Assembly (NCBI GenBank): GCA_028583415.1
Contig: CM053274.1
Span: 88,799,902-88,863,901, forward strand
DNA: 64,000 nt
Source of the DNA: Protea cynaroides
Lineage: Eukaryota > Streptophyta > Magnoliopsida > Proteales > Proteaceae
Direction of reading: 5' to 3'
The notes beneath the pieces were generated by a model. It was not told the DNA's origin. It worked only from the letters and a program-made list of their open reading frames with translations, and did not search any database. This document shows positions 23,537 through 35,217 of this stretch, piece after piece; the first letter of the stretch is position 1; each line of letters opens with the position of its first letter. The position numbers and the translations under genes are program-made.

Positions 23537-24229
23537 CTCATGACTATCAAGCTTAACAACCGTCGAAATAACCATTTCAAGAACAGTTAAAGATCTCCGC
23601 ATGCACGTCTCACCGTAATTATAGGCAAGTAAACACGTGTGATAACAGATTCATTAGGCGACCACTAGGTCTCATTATTTAGGTAACAAGTTGGCAAGAC
23701 GCAACTAATAAAGAGTGGTGAATGTCATCTCGCCCAAGAGGACCCGCGAGATGCGACTAGTAAACAGCAGTGAATGCCATCTCGCATGGGAGAACAGGTC
23801 AAGCTAACCAGGACACGTGGAGATGCTCAATATGTTGACACTTAAAGACACATGTCCTCTAACTATTGGAAGATGAAATATGACCTCAACACCACTGAGA
23901 AAAAAAAATCCAATTGCAGGTTGCAGTCACGGAAGGGGATGTTGGCTCTAAGGTTGAAAATTTGGAAATTGAAGACAACAAGGATGACCATGTTTCTTGG
24001 TATTTGATTTCTGCTGTTAAAATTTGCTTGTACAGGAAAATGATGACTCAATTGACGATTCTTAGCCAGGATTTGCTCTAAGGATTTGCTTTGTATAGGA
24101 AAATAGTGTTTATTGATGTTTCTTGATATTTCAGTTTTCTTGGTGTCATTAGATGGGTTAATGTCTCAAAGAATTTCGACATACCTCATCCTCCTGCAAT
24201 TGGTCATTGATTTTGAAATGTTCCTCCCT

Positions 24230-24790
24230 CAATTTTGGTTCTTCTGCACCCAAAAAAACCTCTTCTAATTTTTTTGCATTGTTGTTCGCCTCTTCCACTG
24301 CATCTAAGCCATCAATTAACGGGTTCTTGACCCTCAGCTGCTTCGCTGATAATTGGATTTTTTTCTAACCCACTTGAAACACTGTTAGCCTCCTCCACTG
24401 AATTAGAAGCGCCACTACCTGCTCACTCGATCTGGTCTTTGATCCATCCCTACCATTAAAATTTTCTTCGTTTCCATTAATTGAAGAGCCCACCTCGGGT
24501 TCAGTAACTAAAGGAGTCTGATGATATAATAAACTCTTTTGCCTTTATATTTCCGCTGATTCTAGGCTGCTTTCCGGGTTTTCTGGATGAAATTCGAAAC
24601 TGTTGAAGTGGAGGGTCGACATTTTGCTCTGTTGATGAATGTTGAGATGGATTATCAAAATCGAAAATTGGTACTTGTCCGGGAACAGGATTCAGGGGTT
24701 TAACTATCCAACTTTCGGGCTCTGAGGATTTGCAATATGATCCATATGTTGAGCAGATTAAAAGAGTAGTTGGAAGAGATGAGAATCGTG
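24230..24790 (-). pseudogene. unrecognised coding-like sequence, minus strand (unit A copy)
   Basis: Counterpart of the unit B stretch at 35690-36297. The minus strand has Ser/Pro/Glu-rich readings with plausible protein composition but is broken by stops and indels; an extra T near 24316 relative to unit B shifts the frame. I do not recognise the family. Conservation between the units is not evidence of coding because the whole spacer is a recent duplicate. Confidence 0.25.
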
Positions 24791-25139
24791 CAAAAATCCA
24801 TGGGCATGGAAACAGTATTTATAGTAAACCACTGAAGCTAGGTTAGTGAAGGGAACTTCTGCATAACGGAAAAGGAGTTGGCAATTAGGCAATGTTGCAG
24901 GTGCTGTCTCCATAGAGTTTTTGTTTTCTTCCTGTGGTTGCGGGCTAAGAAAAGACTCCGATCTGACCAAAGAAGCCAGTATTTGATAGGAGAAAATAAT
25001 AGTAGATACGAAATCTGACCGTTGGAAGAGAACTTAGGATGATTCTCGGGAGAGGGACACATGGCGTACATCCAAGGGATGAGGTATGAGAAGAAAGAAA
25101 TGACGAAAAATGTCAAAAGGAACTCATGTTCGACCCTCC

Positions 25140-25720
25140 TATGCTGACTCAAATAAGATATGACAAATTGATGTGGGTAGTTGGGCCATTAATGGTTTGT
25201 CATTAATACTCATAAATGCTGACAACAACCATAAATGCAAGGTATGCTGACTTGACTAGCCAAGTCACCATATCATGGACCGAATCAGTATGAAGTCAGA
25301 CCATTATTTGATAAAAGTGTAAAGACAGAAACATGCATCAGAAGTATGGGAGATATAGTTCAAGAGGGGGGGGGGGGTCGAAGAAGATCAAGGGGGGTCG
25401 TAAGCGGCTGACAGGACGTCCTAGCGTTGTCCTAGGGGGTCGTAGCCACACGAACCTACTATTCTCTAGGTAACTGATGATTGAAATAGTGATAGGTATG
25501 GAGGAGCTTGCTGATGAAGCTTCCTATTGAACCTATATATGTAACAAGAGGACATCAATGAAATTATTGGGATTTTCTCCATCACCAAGAAAAACTTCGC
25601 ATCTTTGGGTTTTACTCACCTGTTGTTTTCTATTTTTCGGTTCCTATCTCAGCGGAAAGGAAGATTATTGCAGGGCCAGTATCTCAGGGAACCCCTATTT
25701 CTGAAGGGACTCCGATGTTT
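25140..25720. other. LTR-like stretch in the unit A spacer
   Basis: Contains a G-run (about 25366-25377), a TATATATG box (about 25533) and the sequence ACAAGAGGACATCAATGAAA, which reads like the R region and downstream part of a plant LTR. Borders, primer site and target duplication could not be found. Confidence 0.25.
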
Positions 25721-27841
25721 CACTGAGAGTTCCATATTATATGTCTAAGGAAATCTAGTCTTACGGATTCCATCGACAATAGTATTGATGGTGGCACGGT
25801 AGGAGCTCTGAAGAAGTTGAAGTCGCCATCGTCATTTTCTAGAGGAGCTACTGGGACAGAAGAACAATGGTGCAAATAAGTCCGTTGTCCTGAATGGTGG
25901 TTGCAAGGGCAACAGAAAAATGGAACTGGGGAGTGCTAGAGACCGAACGGGCTTCTTGTTGCTGTTGAGGCAATGCTATCATGCTCATGATGGAGTATTT
26001 CAATAGAGCTCCGACAACAGCAACATTGTCAGGGAGAGTGAAGGAGATTGGGTCATTGACCAAGATTTTCTTGTTTCATGGTTTGGTGAGTCCATGCAGA
26101 GACGATGAGGACGGTGAGGGCGAGCATCTCTTCATGGTGCCCCACGCAGAGGAGGGATCGATGAATACTAACTGATCGGTGGTAGTGGATGTAGTGCTTC
26201 GGAGACGAAGCAAAGTGAGGCATACTTGAATGCGGGTTGTTGATTCTGTTGCAAAGCAGAGTCGGTCATTGCCATATGCGATCTTTGCAATTGGGATCAA
26301 AAGAAAAGAAGGGTATTTTTGTTTATTCAAATTTTAAGTCAACATTGTTAGCAATAAGATAGTGGACTGTAAGTCCAAAAAACAAAAGGTAGTTCTGTGT
26401 AAAAAACAAATTGTCAAAGGGTGTCTGAGTAAATTTTCTTATAAATATTTTTTTACATGTAGTTTATGAGTAGTTGTTTAATTGAGTATTTACCAAATAT
26501 CATATGCTCTACTTACCCAAAAAAAAAAACCATATGCTCTCTTACATAACTAATAGTCTTTTCTTCGTTCTTTATTATTAGGGAAAAATATTGTTTCTTC
26601 TCCTATGGTTTGCCCAAAGGACAAATGCTCTCAAATGTTTTAACGAAGTATGAATACCTCCCTTATATGGACTATTAAATTACAACTAAGTCCACATCAT
26701 TAGGTATATTTTGCTAGATGTTGATGGTTTATGACCAATAATTTTTAATGAGCAAACTAACCCCATTATATGAAAGACAACTTTCTCTTTGAGTATCTCC
26801 ATATCTTCTTTTTGAGTAGGAATCATAATAGTCAGTGAGAGAATTAATTGGAACAAAGTAACGAAAACAGATTATCAAAATTGAGAGGTCAAATACTGGG
26901 GAAGGGATTATCAGTTGCTGATGAACCAGTGCACTGGCCAATTGAGTGAGAAGAAACTGGAATTTGAATTTTTGGTATTCAGTTCTTGTCACTAACATCG
27001 GCTATCTCCCCAATTTTTGTAGCAGTAAGCAAGGTGGAAGGGTTATCAATCCCAGTTGTAATAATAGGCATGAGGTTTACCCTTTCTACCAAACTACAGC
27101 TTTGGCACCGTCTCCTTCCCCTATTGTTCTTGCTCCTCCAACTTAGAATAACGACACTACCATTAGAGGTGATCTACATTAGGTTTAAATTTTGATTATT
27201 TTAGATTAAGATTTCAATTCACTTCGATATCTCAAAACAGGGGAGCCTCCCACAGTTTCCCACTTACTTCCATCCTCAAGACACTCTTCTAGACAACCTG
27301 GTTCTAGTTCTTCCAATCTGGACCCGACCAGAGATGCTAACAGCGACAACATCCCGTGCTTCTTCTTCTGAGCGGCACCACAAGTGGTGGAAGTGGCTGA
27401 AGTTGGCCTCACTGAGGGACTTCTATAGAAGCACTGATTGAATTTGGGATGTCGTTGTCGGGAGGAGTTGTTTTTGGAGTGGTTATATAGGTAAGGAGAG
27501 CGTCAGAAGATGAGTGGAGGTGGGTGTTGGGTGTCAGATTTTCGACGATCTTCTGCCTGTTGGAGCTAGAGCTAGTTGACGAGCCTGAGCAACAATGAGG
27601 GTGAAGAAATGTTCACGAAGACAAGAAGCTAAGACACCAATAGAATCGGTTTTTAGGTAACAAAATATCCAGGGGTAGAATTATCAATAAAAATATTAAG
27701 TTTAATACCATTAAAAAAATGAGACAATTGTATTTTTTTTGAAAATATTTGGGAGCATTTATCCCTTAGGTAAATCACAAGGGAGGGAGGAACTGTATTT
27801 TTCCCTTATTATTAAGATTTGCGTTTTCAAAAAATGAATAT
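25721..27841. other. unit A spacer, no gene recognised
   Basis: Short open readings occur on both strands (for example minus 25848-26063 and 26076-26330). None matches a family I know, and all are interrupted relative to one another. Aligned throughout with 37190-39235 of unit B. Confidence 0.45.
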
Positions 27842-28080
27842 TCCGACACTCATTAGTATTTTCCACGACGGCTATTTGTTTCCGTCACCTAATAATATTT
27901 TCTACGACGGTAATATCTTCGCCGTCGTAAAATACATATTTTACACAATAGGAATTTAAGTTTCGTCGCTCTAAATAATTACAAACCACGGAAATATCCC
28001 CCGCCGCTGAAATGCTATATGCATTTTTTTTTTACGTCACCGGATATAGAAGGCAGGATTTATGTTCGTTCTTCGCGGGT
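27842..28080. repeat. CGACGG-rich repeat, CACTA-like subterminal pattern (unit A)
   Basis: Alternating CGACGG and CCGTCG motifs with TATTTTC spacers, such as TTTCTACGACGGTAATATC and GCCGTCGTAAAAT. These resemble the subterminal repeats of plant CACTA transposons. A related stretch lies at 43485-43600 and the duplicate at 39236-39475. Termini are not defined. Confidence 0.45.
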
Positions 28081-28260
28081 ATCTTTAATCCCCTCTCACT
28101 CGAGATTTTTCCCAAACCCTAATTCCCTCGCTCCGATCGCTCAGTCCCAACGCTAACAGACTGTGCAGCTTTAAGAAGGGATCGCTCTGTCCCTCAGTCC
28201 CCAACGGTCTAAGAATAGAATAGAACGTGCAGTTTGAAGAAGTATGTAATCTGTCATTTG
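28081..28260 (+). promoter_or_regulatory. leader-like sequence with telo-box (unit A)
   Basis: AAACCCTAA at 28114-28122 is a telo-box, common near starts of translation-related plant genes. A pyrimidine-rich leader-like stretch follows, then a possible donor GTATGT near 28240. No coding exon follows, so this may be a captured or orphan 5' end. Confidence 0.3.
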
Positions 28261-28393
28261 TATGATTCTGTGTTTTCTAGTGATTGATGGGGTCTCTGGA
28301 TGGAGGATTTATTTTCTATTTTCTTTATTTGATTGAAATTTTATTTGTGGTGTGATGCGAGAAATTTGAGGAAGACTAAAACTCGTTCCTAAA

Positions 28394-28541
28394 GAATACT
28401 CTGGAACTCTCTAGAAGTAAATGAGCGCCTCGCTGTTCTTCGTTTTTTCTAGGCTCCTACACTCAAGTTTCTCCCACGGATCTTCTACTGGATTCTTGAA
28501 CATTCATTTACTAAATCTTCTAATTAAACCTTCCTATAAAA
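28394..28541 (+). promoter_or_regulatory. HSP70-B promoter: heat shock elements and TATA box
   Basis: A perfect element TTC-TT-GAA-CA-TTC lies at 28493-28505 and TATAAAA at 28535-28541. Upstream, GAA occurs at 28394, 28404 and 28414 with CTC midway (28399, 28409), a five-unit phased array with CTC in place of TTC. The promoter is nearly identical to that of C. Confidence 0.8.
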
Positions 28542-28671
28542 CCCACCTTCTTCTTCCAACCTTCCTCAGATTTCAGTGTAAAGAGTTTCTTTGAGTTTAA
28601 TCTTGATTCTATCCTGTTTCTATAGTTTCGATTGAGAGTTCTGTTTTGGGTCATCAAGAAAAGCTTTGACA

Positions 28672-30634
28672 ATGGCGAAGACTGAAGGAAAGGCTATTGG
28701 TATCGATTTGGGTACCACCTACAGTTGTGTAGGAGTATGGCAGAACGACAGGGTCGAGATCATCGCCAACGACCAGGGTAACAGAACCACACCTTCTTAT
28801 GTTGCTTTTACTGATACAGAGCGATTGATCGGAGATGCAGCGAAGAACCAGGTCGCCATGAACCCAACCAACACTGTCTTCGACGCGAAGCGGCTTATTG
28901 GGCGGCGATTCTCTGACCCATCTGTGCAGAGCGACATGAAGCTCTGGCCATTCAAGGTTATTCCCGGTCCTGGCGATAAACCCATGATCGAGGTGACCTA
29001 TAAGGGAGAGAAGAAGCAATTTGCTGCCGAGGAGATCTCGTCTATGGTGCTGATAAAGATGAAGGAGATTGCTGAGGCGTTTCTGGGTCAGACGGTAAAG
29101 AACGCTGTTGTTACTGTGCCGGCTTACTTCAATGATTCGCAGAGGCAGGCCACCAAGGATGCTGGAGCAATTTCAGGGCTTAATGTGATGAGAATCATCA
29201 ACGAGCCAACTGCAGCTGCAATTGCTTACGGTTTGGACAAGAAATCGTCAAGGTCGGGTGAGCACAATGTGTTGATCTTCGATCTTGGCGGTGGAACATT
29301 TGATGTTTCGTTATTGACGATCGAAGAAGGTATCTTTGAGGTGAAAGCCACCGCTGGAGACACCCATCTTGGTGGCGAAGATTTCGACAATCGCCTCGTC
29401 AATCACTTTGTTTCAGAGTTCAGACGGAAGCACAAGAAGGACATCAGTGGCAATGCCAGAGCTTTGAGACGTCTGAGAACTGCTTGCGAGAGGGCTAAGA
29501 GAACCCTGTCTTCGACAACTCAGACAACCATCGAAATTGATTCTCTCTATGAAGGTATCGACTTCTACGCCACAATTACCAGAGCCCGGTTCGAGGAATT
29601 GAACATGGATTTGTTCAGGAAGTGTATGGAGCCAGTCGAGAAATGTCTCCGAGACTCCAAGATTGATAAGGGACAAGTTGATGAAGTTGTTCTCGTAGGT
29701 GGGTCGACCAGGATTCCAAAGGTCCAGCAGCTTTTGCAGGATTTCTTCAATGGAAAGGAGCTCTGCAAGAGCATCAACCCAGATGAGGCTGTCGCGTATG
29801 GTGCTGCTGTTCAGGCAGCAATTCTGAGTGGAGAAGGAAATGAGAAGGTTCAAGACCTGCTACTGCTCGATGTAACTCCTCTGAGTCTGGGTCTCGAGAC
29901 TGCTGGTGGTGTTATGACAGTCTTGATTCCTCGTAACACAACGATTCCGACCAAGAAAGAACAGATCTTTTCAACCTATTCTGATAACCAGCCTGGAGTT
30001 TTGATTCAAGGTCTATGAAGGAGAGAGAGCCCGAACCAAAGACAACAATCTTCTGGGCAAATTTGAGCTCACAGGCATTCCTCCGGCACCAAGAGGTGTT
30101 CCCCAAATCAATGTCTGCTTCGACATTGATGCCAATGGAATCTTGAACGTGTCTGCAGAGGACAAAACCGCTGGAGTGAAGAACAAGATCACGATCACTA
30201 ACGACAAGGGAAGGTTGAGCAAGGAAGAAATTGACAAGATGGTAAAGGAAGCGGAGAGGTACAAAACTGAGGATGAGGAAGTGAAGAGGAAGGTTGATGC
30301 TAAGAACTCTCTTGAGAACTACGCTTACAATATGAGGAACACTGTGAAGGATGATAAGTTTGCAGGAAAACTTGATCCTGCTGATAAACAGAAAATTGAG
30401 AAGGCTGTGGAGGATACAATTCAATGGTTGGACGGAAACCAGTTGGCTGAAGTGGAGGAGTTTGAAGACAGATTGAAGGAGCTTGAAGGGTTGTGTAACC
30501 CTATCATTGCGAAGATGTATCAGGGAAGTGGAGGTGATGTGCCCATGGGTATGGGTGGGGATGACATGCCAAGAGGAGGGTCTGGTTCTGGTACTGGTTC
30601 TGGTGCTGGGCCTAAGATTGAAGAGGTTGATTAA
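28672..30634 (+). pseudogene. HSP70: HSP70 copy B, truncated by a 1-base insertion
   Basis: Reads as a full HSP70 from ATG 28672 to the EEVD codons before stop 30632-30634, except for one extra A at about 30008-30009 (TTCAAGG instead of TTCAGG). The frame shifts after residue 446 and meets TGA at 30016-30018. The product would be 448 residues: complete ATPase domain, linker and the start of the substrate-binding domain, with no lid and no EEVD. The rest of the original frame (30011-30634) is open. The promoter and TATA are intact, so a truncated protein could be made, or the mRNA could be degraded by nonsense-mediated decay. A sequencing or assembly error at this single base is possible. The body matches copy C; the 3' end matches copy A. 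Confidence 0.88.
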
Positions 30635-30941
30635 GGTGGTTTCTAGTAGTCTAGTTTTTGTATTATGAGGTTGGTTCTTTTTTGGTTTTTTTCCTGGGTT
30701 TCTGTGGTTGGACCCTTTGATCCTCTGAGGGGCTGAAGGAAGTCCGGTTTGGTAAATGTTAGGGGTTGGTTTGGATGTTGGGTTAGTTTCCCTTGAAGAG
30801 CCATCTCGTTAATGTTATTATTTTGCTTTTGTAAACGTTATTGTAAAGTTGAATATTAATTATATTTTTGATAATAAACAGTTTTTTCTCCCTCTTGTTG
30901 ATGGTCTGTGGCCATTTTAGAATCTCTTGTGGCCATCTCTC

Positions 30942-30947
30942 GCTCTC

Positions 30948-30998
<51 letters not shown>

Positions 30999-31226
30999 CA
31001 TTTCATCTCTCTCTCTCTCTCTCTCTAAGTTGCCTACATTTCATCTCTCTCTCTCTCTCTAAGTTGCCTACATTTCATCTGGTATGTTTCTGTAGGAGTT
31101 GAGCAGCAGATTAACATGGAAGAACCCTGTAATCTTTATCATCATATAAGCTTTGTTAAATCTTCAATGGAGCAGTGAATTCTTGTGGCCATCTCTCGCT
31201 CTCGCTCTCTCTCTCTCTCTCTCTAA
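30942..31226. repeat. CT microsatellites and local duplication downstream of HSP70-B
   Basis: Several CT tracts (30942-31060 and about 31188-31224) alternate with two to three copies of a TAAGTTGCCTACATTTCATC block. A stretch of about 150 bp ending in GCAGTGAATTCTTGTGGCC is duplicated relative to unit A. Confidence 0.8.
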
Positions 31227-31327
31227 GGTGCCTACATTTCATCTGGTATGTTTCTGTAGGAGTTGAGCAGCAGATTAACATGGAAGAACCCTGTAATCTT
31301 TATCATCATATAAGCTTTGTTAAATCT

Positions 31328-32529
31328 TAGGGGTGAAACAGGGTCGGGTTGGGTTGGGTATTTGCAAACCTTACCTTACCCAAAAAAAATTCATGCTAAT
31401 CCAAACTCTACCTTACCCTGTCAGGGTATTACATAACCTCAACCCTTACCCTACTCTGACAGGGTATTACCAAACCTTACCCTACCCTGATTTACCCTGA
31501 TCGGGCCGGGCCAGGTCGGGTTTACCCTGATTGACCCTAAATCAGGGAAGGGTTTACCCTTATTTACCCAAAAAAAAAACAAAAGAACAAGGCAAACCTG
31601 AGATTCGATTACGAAGGCAAAGTGAAGGCAAAAGAAGTCGAAGGCAAACCTTATTCACGAAGGCAAACCTGATCACAGACAAGGCAAACCTCATTTGAGG
31701 ATTTTCTATTTGAGTTTTATTTCATACCAAATTAAAACTCTGGTAAACAATTAGATGGAAACCTAATATTATGTGCAAACTGCAAAGATTCAGAAAGATA
31801 GAGAGAGAGAGAGAGAGACTAGAGGGAGAGAGAGAGAGAGAGAGAGAGATAAATACCTTATACCTAAAATCAGGCCGAAGTGGAAGAAGATGATCCGATG
31901 GGGCTGAATCCGTGAATCGGATATGGTGGCTCTACTCTCTAGATAGTGTCGTCGACTCGGCAGTAGGAGGAAGAGAGAGTGAGAGACGCTCTCGCCGTCA
32001 GCTGCCCTGTAGGAGCTGTCGTCAGTGCCTTCAGCTACATTCGCCGGCTTTAGGAGAAATAGAGAAACCGTCGGTAGGAGAAATAGAGAGCGAGAGCAGT
32101 AGGAGAAAAAGAGAGAATGAGAGAAAGTGAGAAACTGAGAAATGGCCGCGCCGGCAGCTACGGTAGGAGAAGGAGTCTGAAGGACTGAAAGAGATGCGGT
32201 ATTGCGGTAGGAGAAGACCGAAAGTCTGAAAGAGAGAATGAGAGAAGAGAAATCGAAAGGATTAGGGATTTAGGGTTATTTAGAAAAAGAAAATGGAATA
32301 AAAAATTATTTATGATTATATATATATATATATATATAAGTCAGGGTCAGGTAGGGTCGGGCCGGGCTCTACCCGAGGCCTCAACCCTTACTCGCCCTTA
32401 CCCTGACAGGGTAAAAATTACCCTGTACCTTGATTGGACCCTATCAGGGTACGGGCCGGGCTAAACCCTGACCGGATTCAGGGCGGTTTTGGGCGGGCTC
32501 GGGCTGTCAGGGAAAAACTTTCACCCCTA
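31328..32529. mobile_element. hAT-like element unique to unit B, 1202 bp
   Basis: Ends TAGGGGTGAAA and TTTCACCCCTA are perfect 11-bp inverted repeats. Flanks TTAAATCT at 31320-31327 and 32530-32537 are an exact 8-bp target duplication. The same site in unit A (about 21827) is uninterrupted. Subterminal regions carry many ACCCTGA/TCAGGGT motifs and GGGCCGGGC. The interior has GA tracts and a (TA)n run (about 32316-32338) but no transposase, so it is non-autonomous. Confidence 0.93.
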
Positions 32530-32537
32530 TTAAATCT

Positions 32538-33549
32538 TTAATGGAGCAGTGAATTCTTTAGTACATCATATTATTCAATCGACAGATACTAACCATAGCT
32601 CTGTTCTGTCGAGGTTTTTCCTCAATCCATGTTCTTTTTTAAGATCATTAGTTAATTTTTAGTATTAGTTGGATTTCTATTAGGATCTGATAGATTATGT
32701 TCTAGTTTATTCTAATTCAAATCTGGATAGAAATCTAGATCATCCCAAATAAATCCCAAATAAATTTCAAAAACTTTTTAACAGTATCCCTAAACTTACA
32801 TAAATCCTCAAATTATCTGACCAAAACGAACATAAATTTATGTTCACCTTCTCGTGAGGACTCTCGGCAAGAGGACACCTGACGACCGTGTGTGACCTGA
32901 CTCCGATGACCTCGATGAATCTTTTGGCACTCGATGGCAAAGTTGCCTCCGGCAAGGTCAGTGCTGTGTTTTGGGCTTTTTTTGATCTCTCTGTTCCCCA
33001 CAACCCACCCTCCAGACGCAACCCTTTTCTCTCAGCTTCCCCTCTGGTGTCATACTTTCCCACTTCTCTCTCCCGTCTACCCCATCAATCTCTATCCCCT
33101 TTCGTTCCCCTCTGTGAAATCAGGAACCCTAAAGCCCACGCTTCCACTATACAGTTTGTTGTTGTTGAAAACTGATCCGACTAGCTCTTTCGTATCCTGT
33201 GGAACAGAAACAAAGAGTTAACAGGACCGAGATCCGGATCTCAGTATCCGTTCCGATGATAAAGTTAGTAATAGAGCAAACAATCCAAAGCTATACCGGA
33301 ATGGTTAGCCAAGAAGGTGTGGGGATGAATAGAATTCAAGAAAAGCACAAATGACTGAAAGCTAAGAGTCCAGTTGTTTTCAAATCATTTATCTCTTACT
33401 CGATTGTCATCTTATATAGATTGAGAGAGAGAGTTCCTAGCAAACCTCTAGCTTAACCGCCTAACCGTTAGGAGCGTCGTCTGCGATATTCTCGCATGAC
33501 CATCGGATGAAGATCGAAAGGCTGTCCTTAAAGTTGTGTCACTCATGAC
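32538..33549. other. unit B spacer between hAT elements
   Basis: Aligns with about 21830-22838 of unit A. No gene recognised. Confidence 0.5.
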
Positions 33550-34248
33550 TAAGGGTGTGTCAAAAATGGGCCCGGCCCGGTAGCATGGACCGAGCCGGAC
33601 CGATATAACCCGAACCCAGTCCGGATCGAACCTTAATGGACAGGTTTCGGTCTCGGCTTGTAAAGCCCGACACTGTTTCAGTCCAGACCAAAATCAGACC
33701 GGATCGACCCGTTAAGAAGCCCGAACTAGCCCGAACCAATAATACCTAACTTGAACACCGATAAGGTTAATCCGGGCCCAATTTCTTAATTTTAATGGTT
33801 TTAAATTATGACCTCACCTTCTCGTAGATGGTGTCAGTGAGAGCTACTTTAGTATCCCCCGTTGATCTTCTTTTGTAGATAGAATCTTCAATGATGGATT
33901 ATATTACACTGTTATAGTTCATTTCTTGATCCAAAAGATTATATGAATCCATATAGAAGGAATGATGCTAATTTTATAAATAGAAATAATAAAATAGGTT
34001 ATATATCTTACATATAAAATAGGCTCGATAAGCTTGAAAAGCCCGGTCCGAACCAAACCAGCTTGAAATCACTTCAATAAGCCTAGCCGATAACAAATCG
34101 ATACTGGAACAACACGTTAGTTATTGTGTCCAGCGCAGCCCAACCCAGCCCGAACTCTTAATGGACATGTTTTTGGTTGGGCTTATAAAATCCGATATCG
34201 ATTCAGTCCGGATCGAAATCGGACCGGACCGGCCTGTTGACACCCTTA
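33550..34248. mobile_element. hAT-like element, unit B copy of the shared insertion (699 bp)
   Basis: Same element as 22839-23536: TAAGGGTGT start, TTGACACCCTTA end, flanked by CTCATGAC at 33542-33549 and 34249-34256. Present in both units at the same site, so it inserted before the duplication. The left end carries an extra GT relative to the unit A copy. Confidence 0.9.
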
Positions 34249-34380
34249 CTCATGACCATCAAGCTTAACAACCGTCGAAATAACCACTTCAAGAACAGTT
34301 AAAGATCCCTGCATGCACGTCTCACCGTAATTATAGTCAAGTAAACACGTGTGATAACAGATTCATCAGGCGACCACTAG

Positions 34381-34512
34381 GTCCCATTATTTAGGTAACA
34401 AGCTGGCGAGACACAACTTGCAAACAGTAAATATCATCTCACCCAGGTCCCATTATTTAGGTAACAAGCTGGCGAGACGCAACTTGCAAACAGTAAATAT
34501 CATCTCGCCCAG
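34381..34512. repeat. 66-bp tandem duplication in unit B
   Basis: Two copies (34381-34446 and 34447-34512), each starting GTCCCATTATTTAGGTAACA and differing at a few sites. Unit A has one copy. Confidence 0.85.
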
Positions 34513-34576
34513 GAGGACCGGCGAGATGCAACTAATAAAGTGTGGTGAACATCATCTAGCCCAAGAGGACCCGCGA

Positions 34577-35217
34577 TAAGGGTGTCAAAAATGACCCGAC
34601 CCGGTAGCACGGACCGAGCCGGCCCGAAATAACCCGAACCCAGCCCGGACCAAACCTTAATGGACAAGTTTCGGTCTCGGCTTGTAAAGCCCGACACCGT
34701 TTCAGCCCAAACCGAAACCAGACCGGACCGGCCCGTTAAGAAGCCCGAACTAGCCCGAACACCGGTAAGGTTCATCCGGGCCAAATTTCTTAATTTTTAT
34801 GGTTTTAAATTTTGATGATTATATTACACTGTTATAGTTCACTTCTTGATCCGAAAGATTATATGAATCTATAGTTGAAAAAAGTATGTTAATTGTTACA
34901 ATTTATTGAATTACATACATATAGAAGGAATGATGCTAATTTTATAGATAGAAATAATAAAATAGGCAATATATCTTACATATAAAATTGACCCGATAAA
35001 CTTGATAAGCCCGGTCCGGACCAAATCAGCCTGAAATCACCTCAATAAACCCAACCCGATAACAAACCGATACCGGACCAGCCCGTTAGTTATTGTGTCC
35101 AGCGCAGCCCAACCCAGCCCGAACTCTTAATGGACATGTTTTGGACTGGCCTTATAAAACCCGACATCGATTCAGCCCGGACCGAAACCGGCCCGGACCG
35201 GCCCGTTGACACCCTTA
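34577..35217. mobile_element. hAT-like element unique to unit B, 641 bp
   Basis: Ends TAAGGGTGTCAA and TTGACACCCTTA. Exact 8-bp target duplication ACCCGCGA at 34569-34576 and 35218-35225. Unit A has the empty site AGGACCCGCGAGATGCG near 23740-23757. Same family as 33550-34248 but a separate insertion. Confidence 0.93.

Larger units (their letters stand above)
19061..28384. repeat. tandem segmental duplication, unit A (HSP70-A plus spacer)
   Basis: From the promoter block at about 19061, this unit aligns with unit B (28385-39779) through the HSP70 gene and the whole spacer. DNA before 19061 does not resemble that before 28385. The start-to-start distance of genes A and B is 9260 bp and of B and C 11395 bp. 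Extra transposons and small duplications in B explain almost all of the difference. Confidence 0.85.

Noticed and set aside
23937..24033. Possible internal exon (VTEGDVGSKVE reading between CAG and a GT) in the spacer, also at 35400-35512
   Set aside because: I find no partner exons, the following bases do not make a convincing donor, and no family is recognised. It may belong to the same unknown fragment region.
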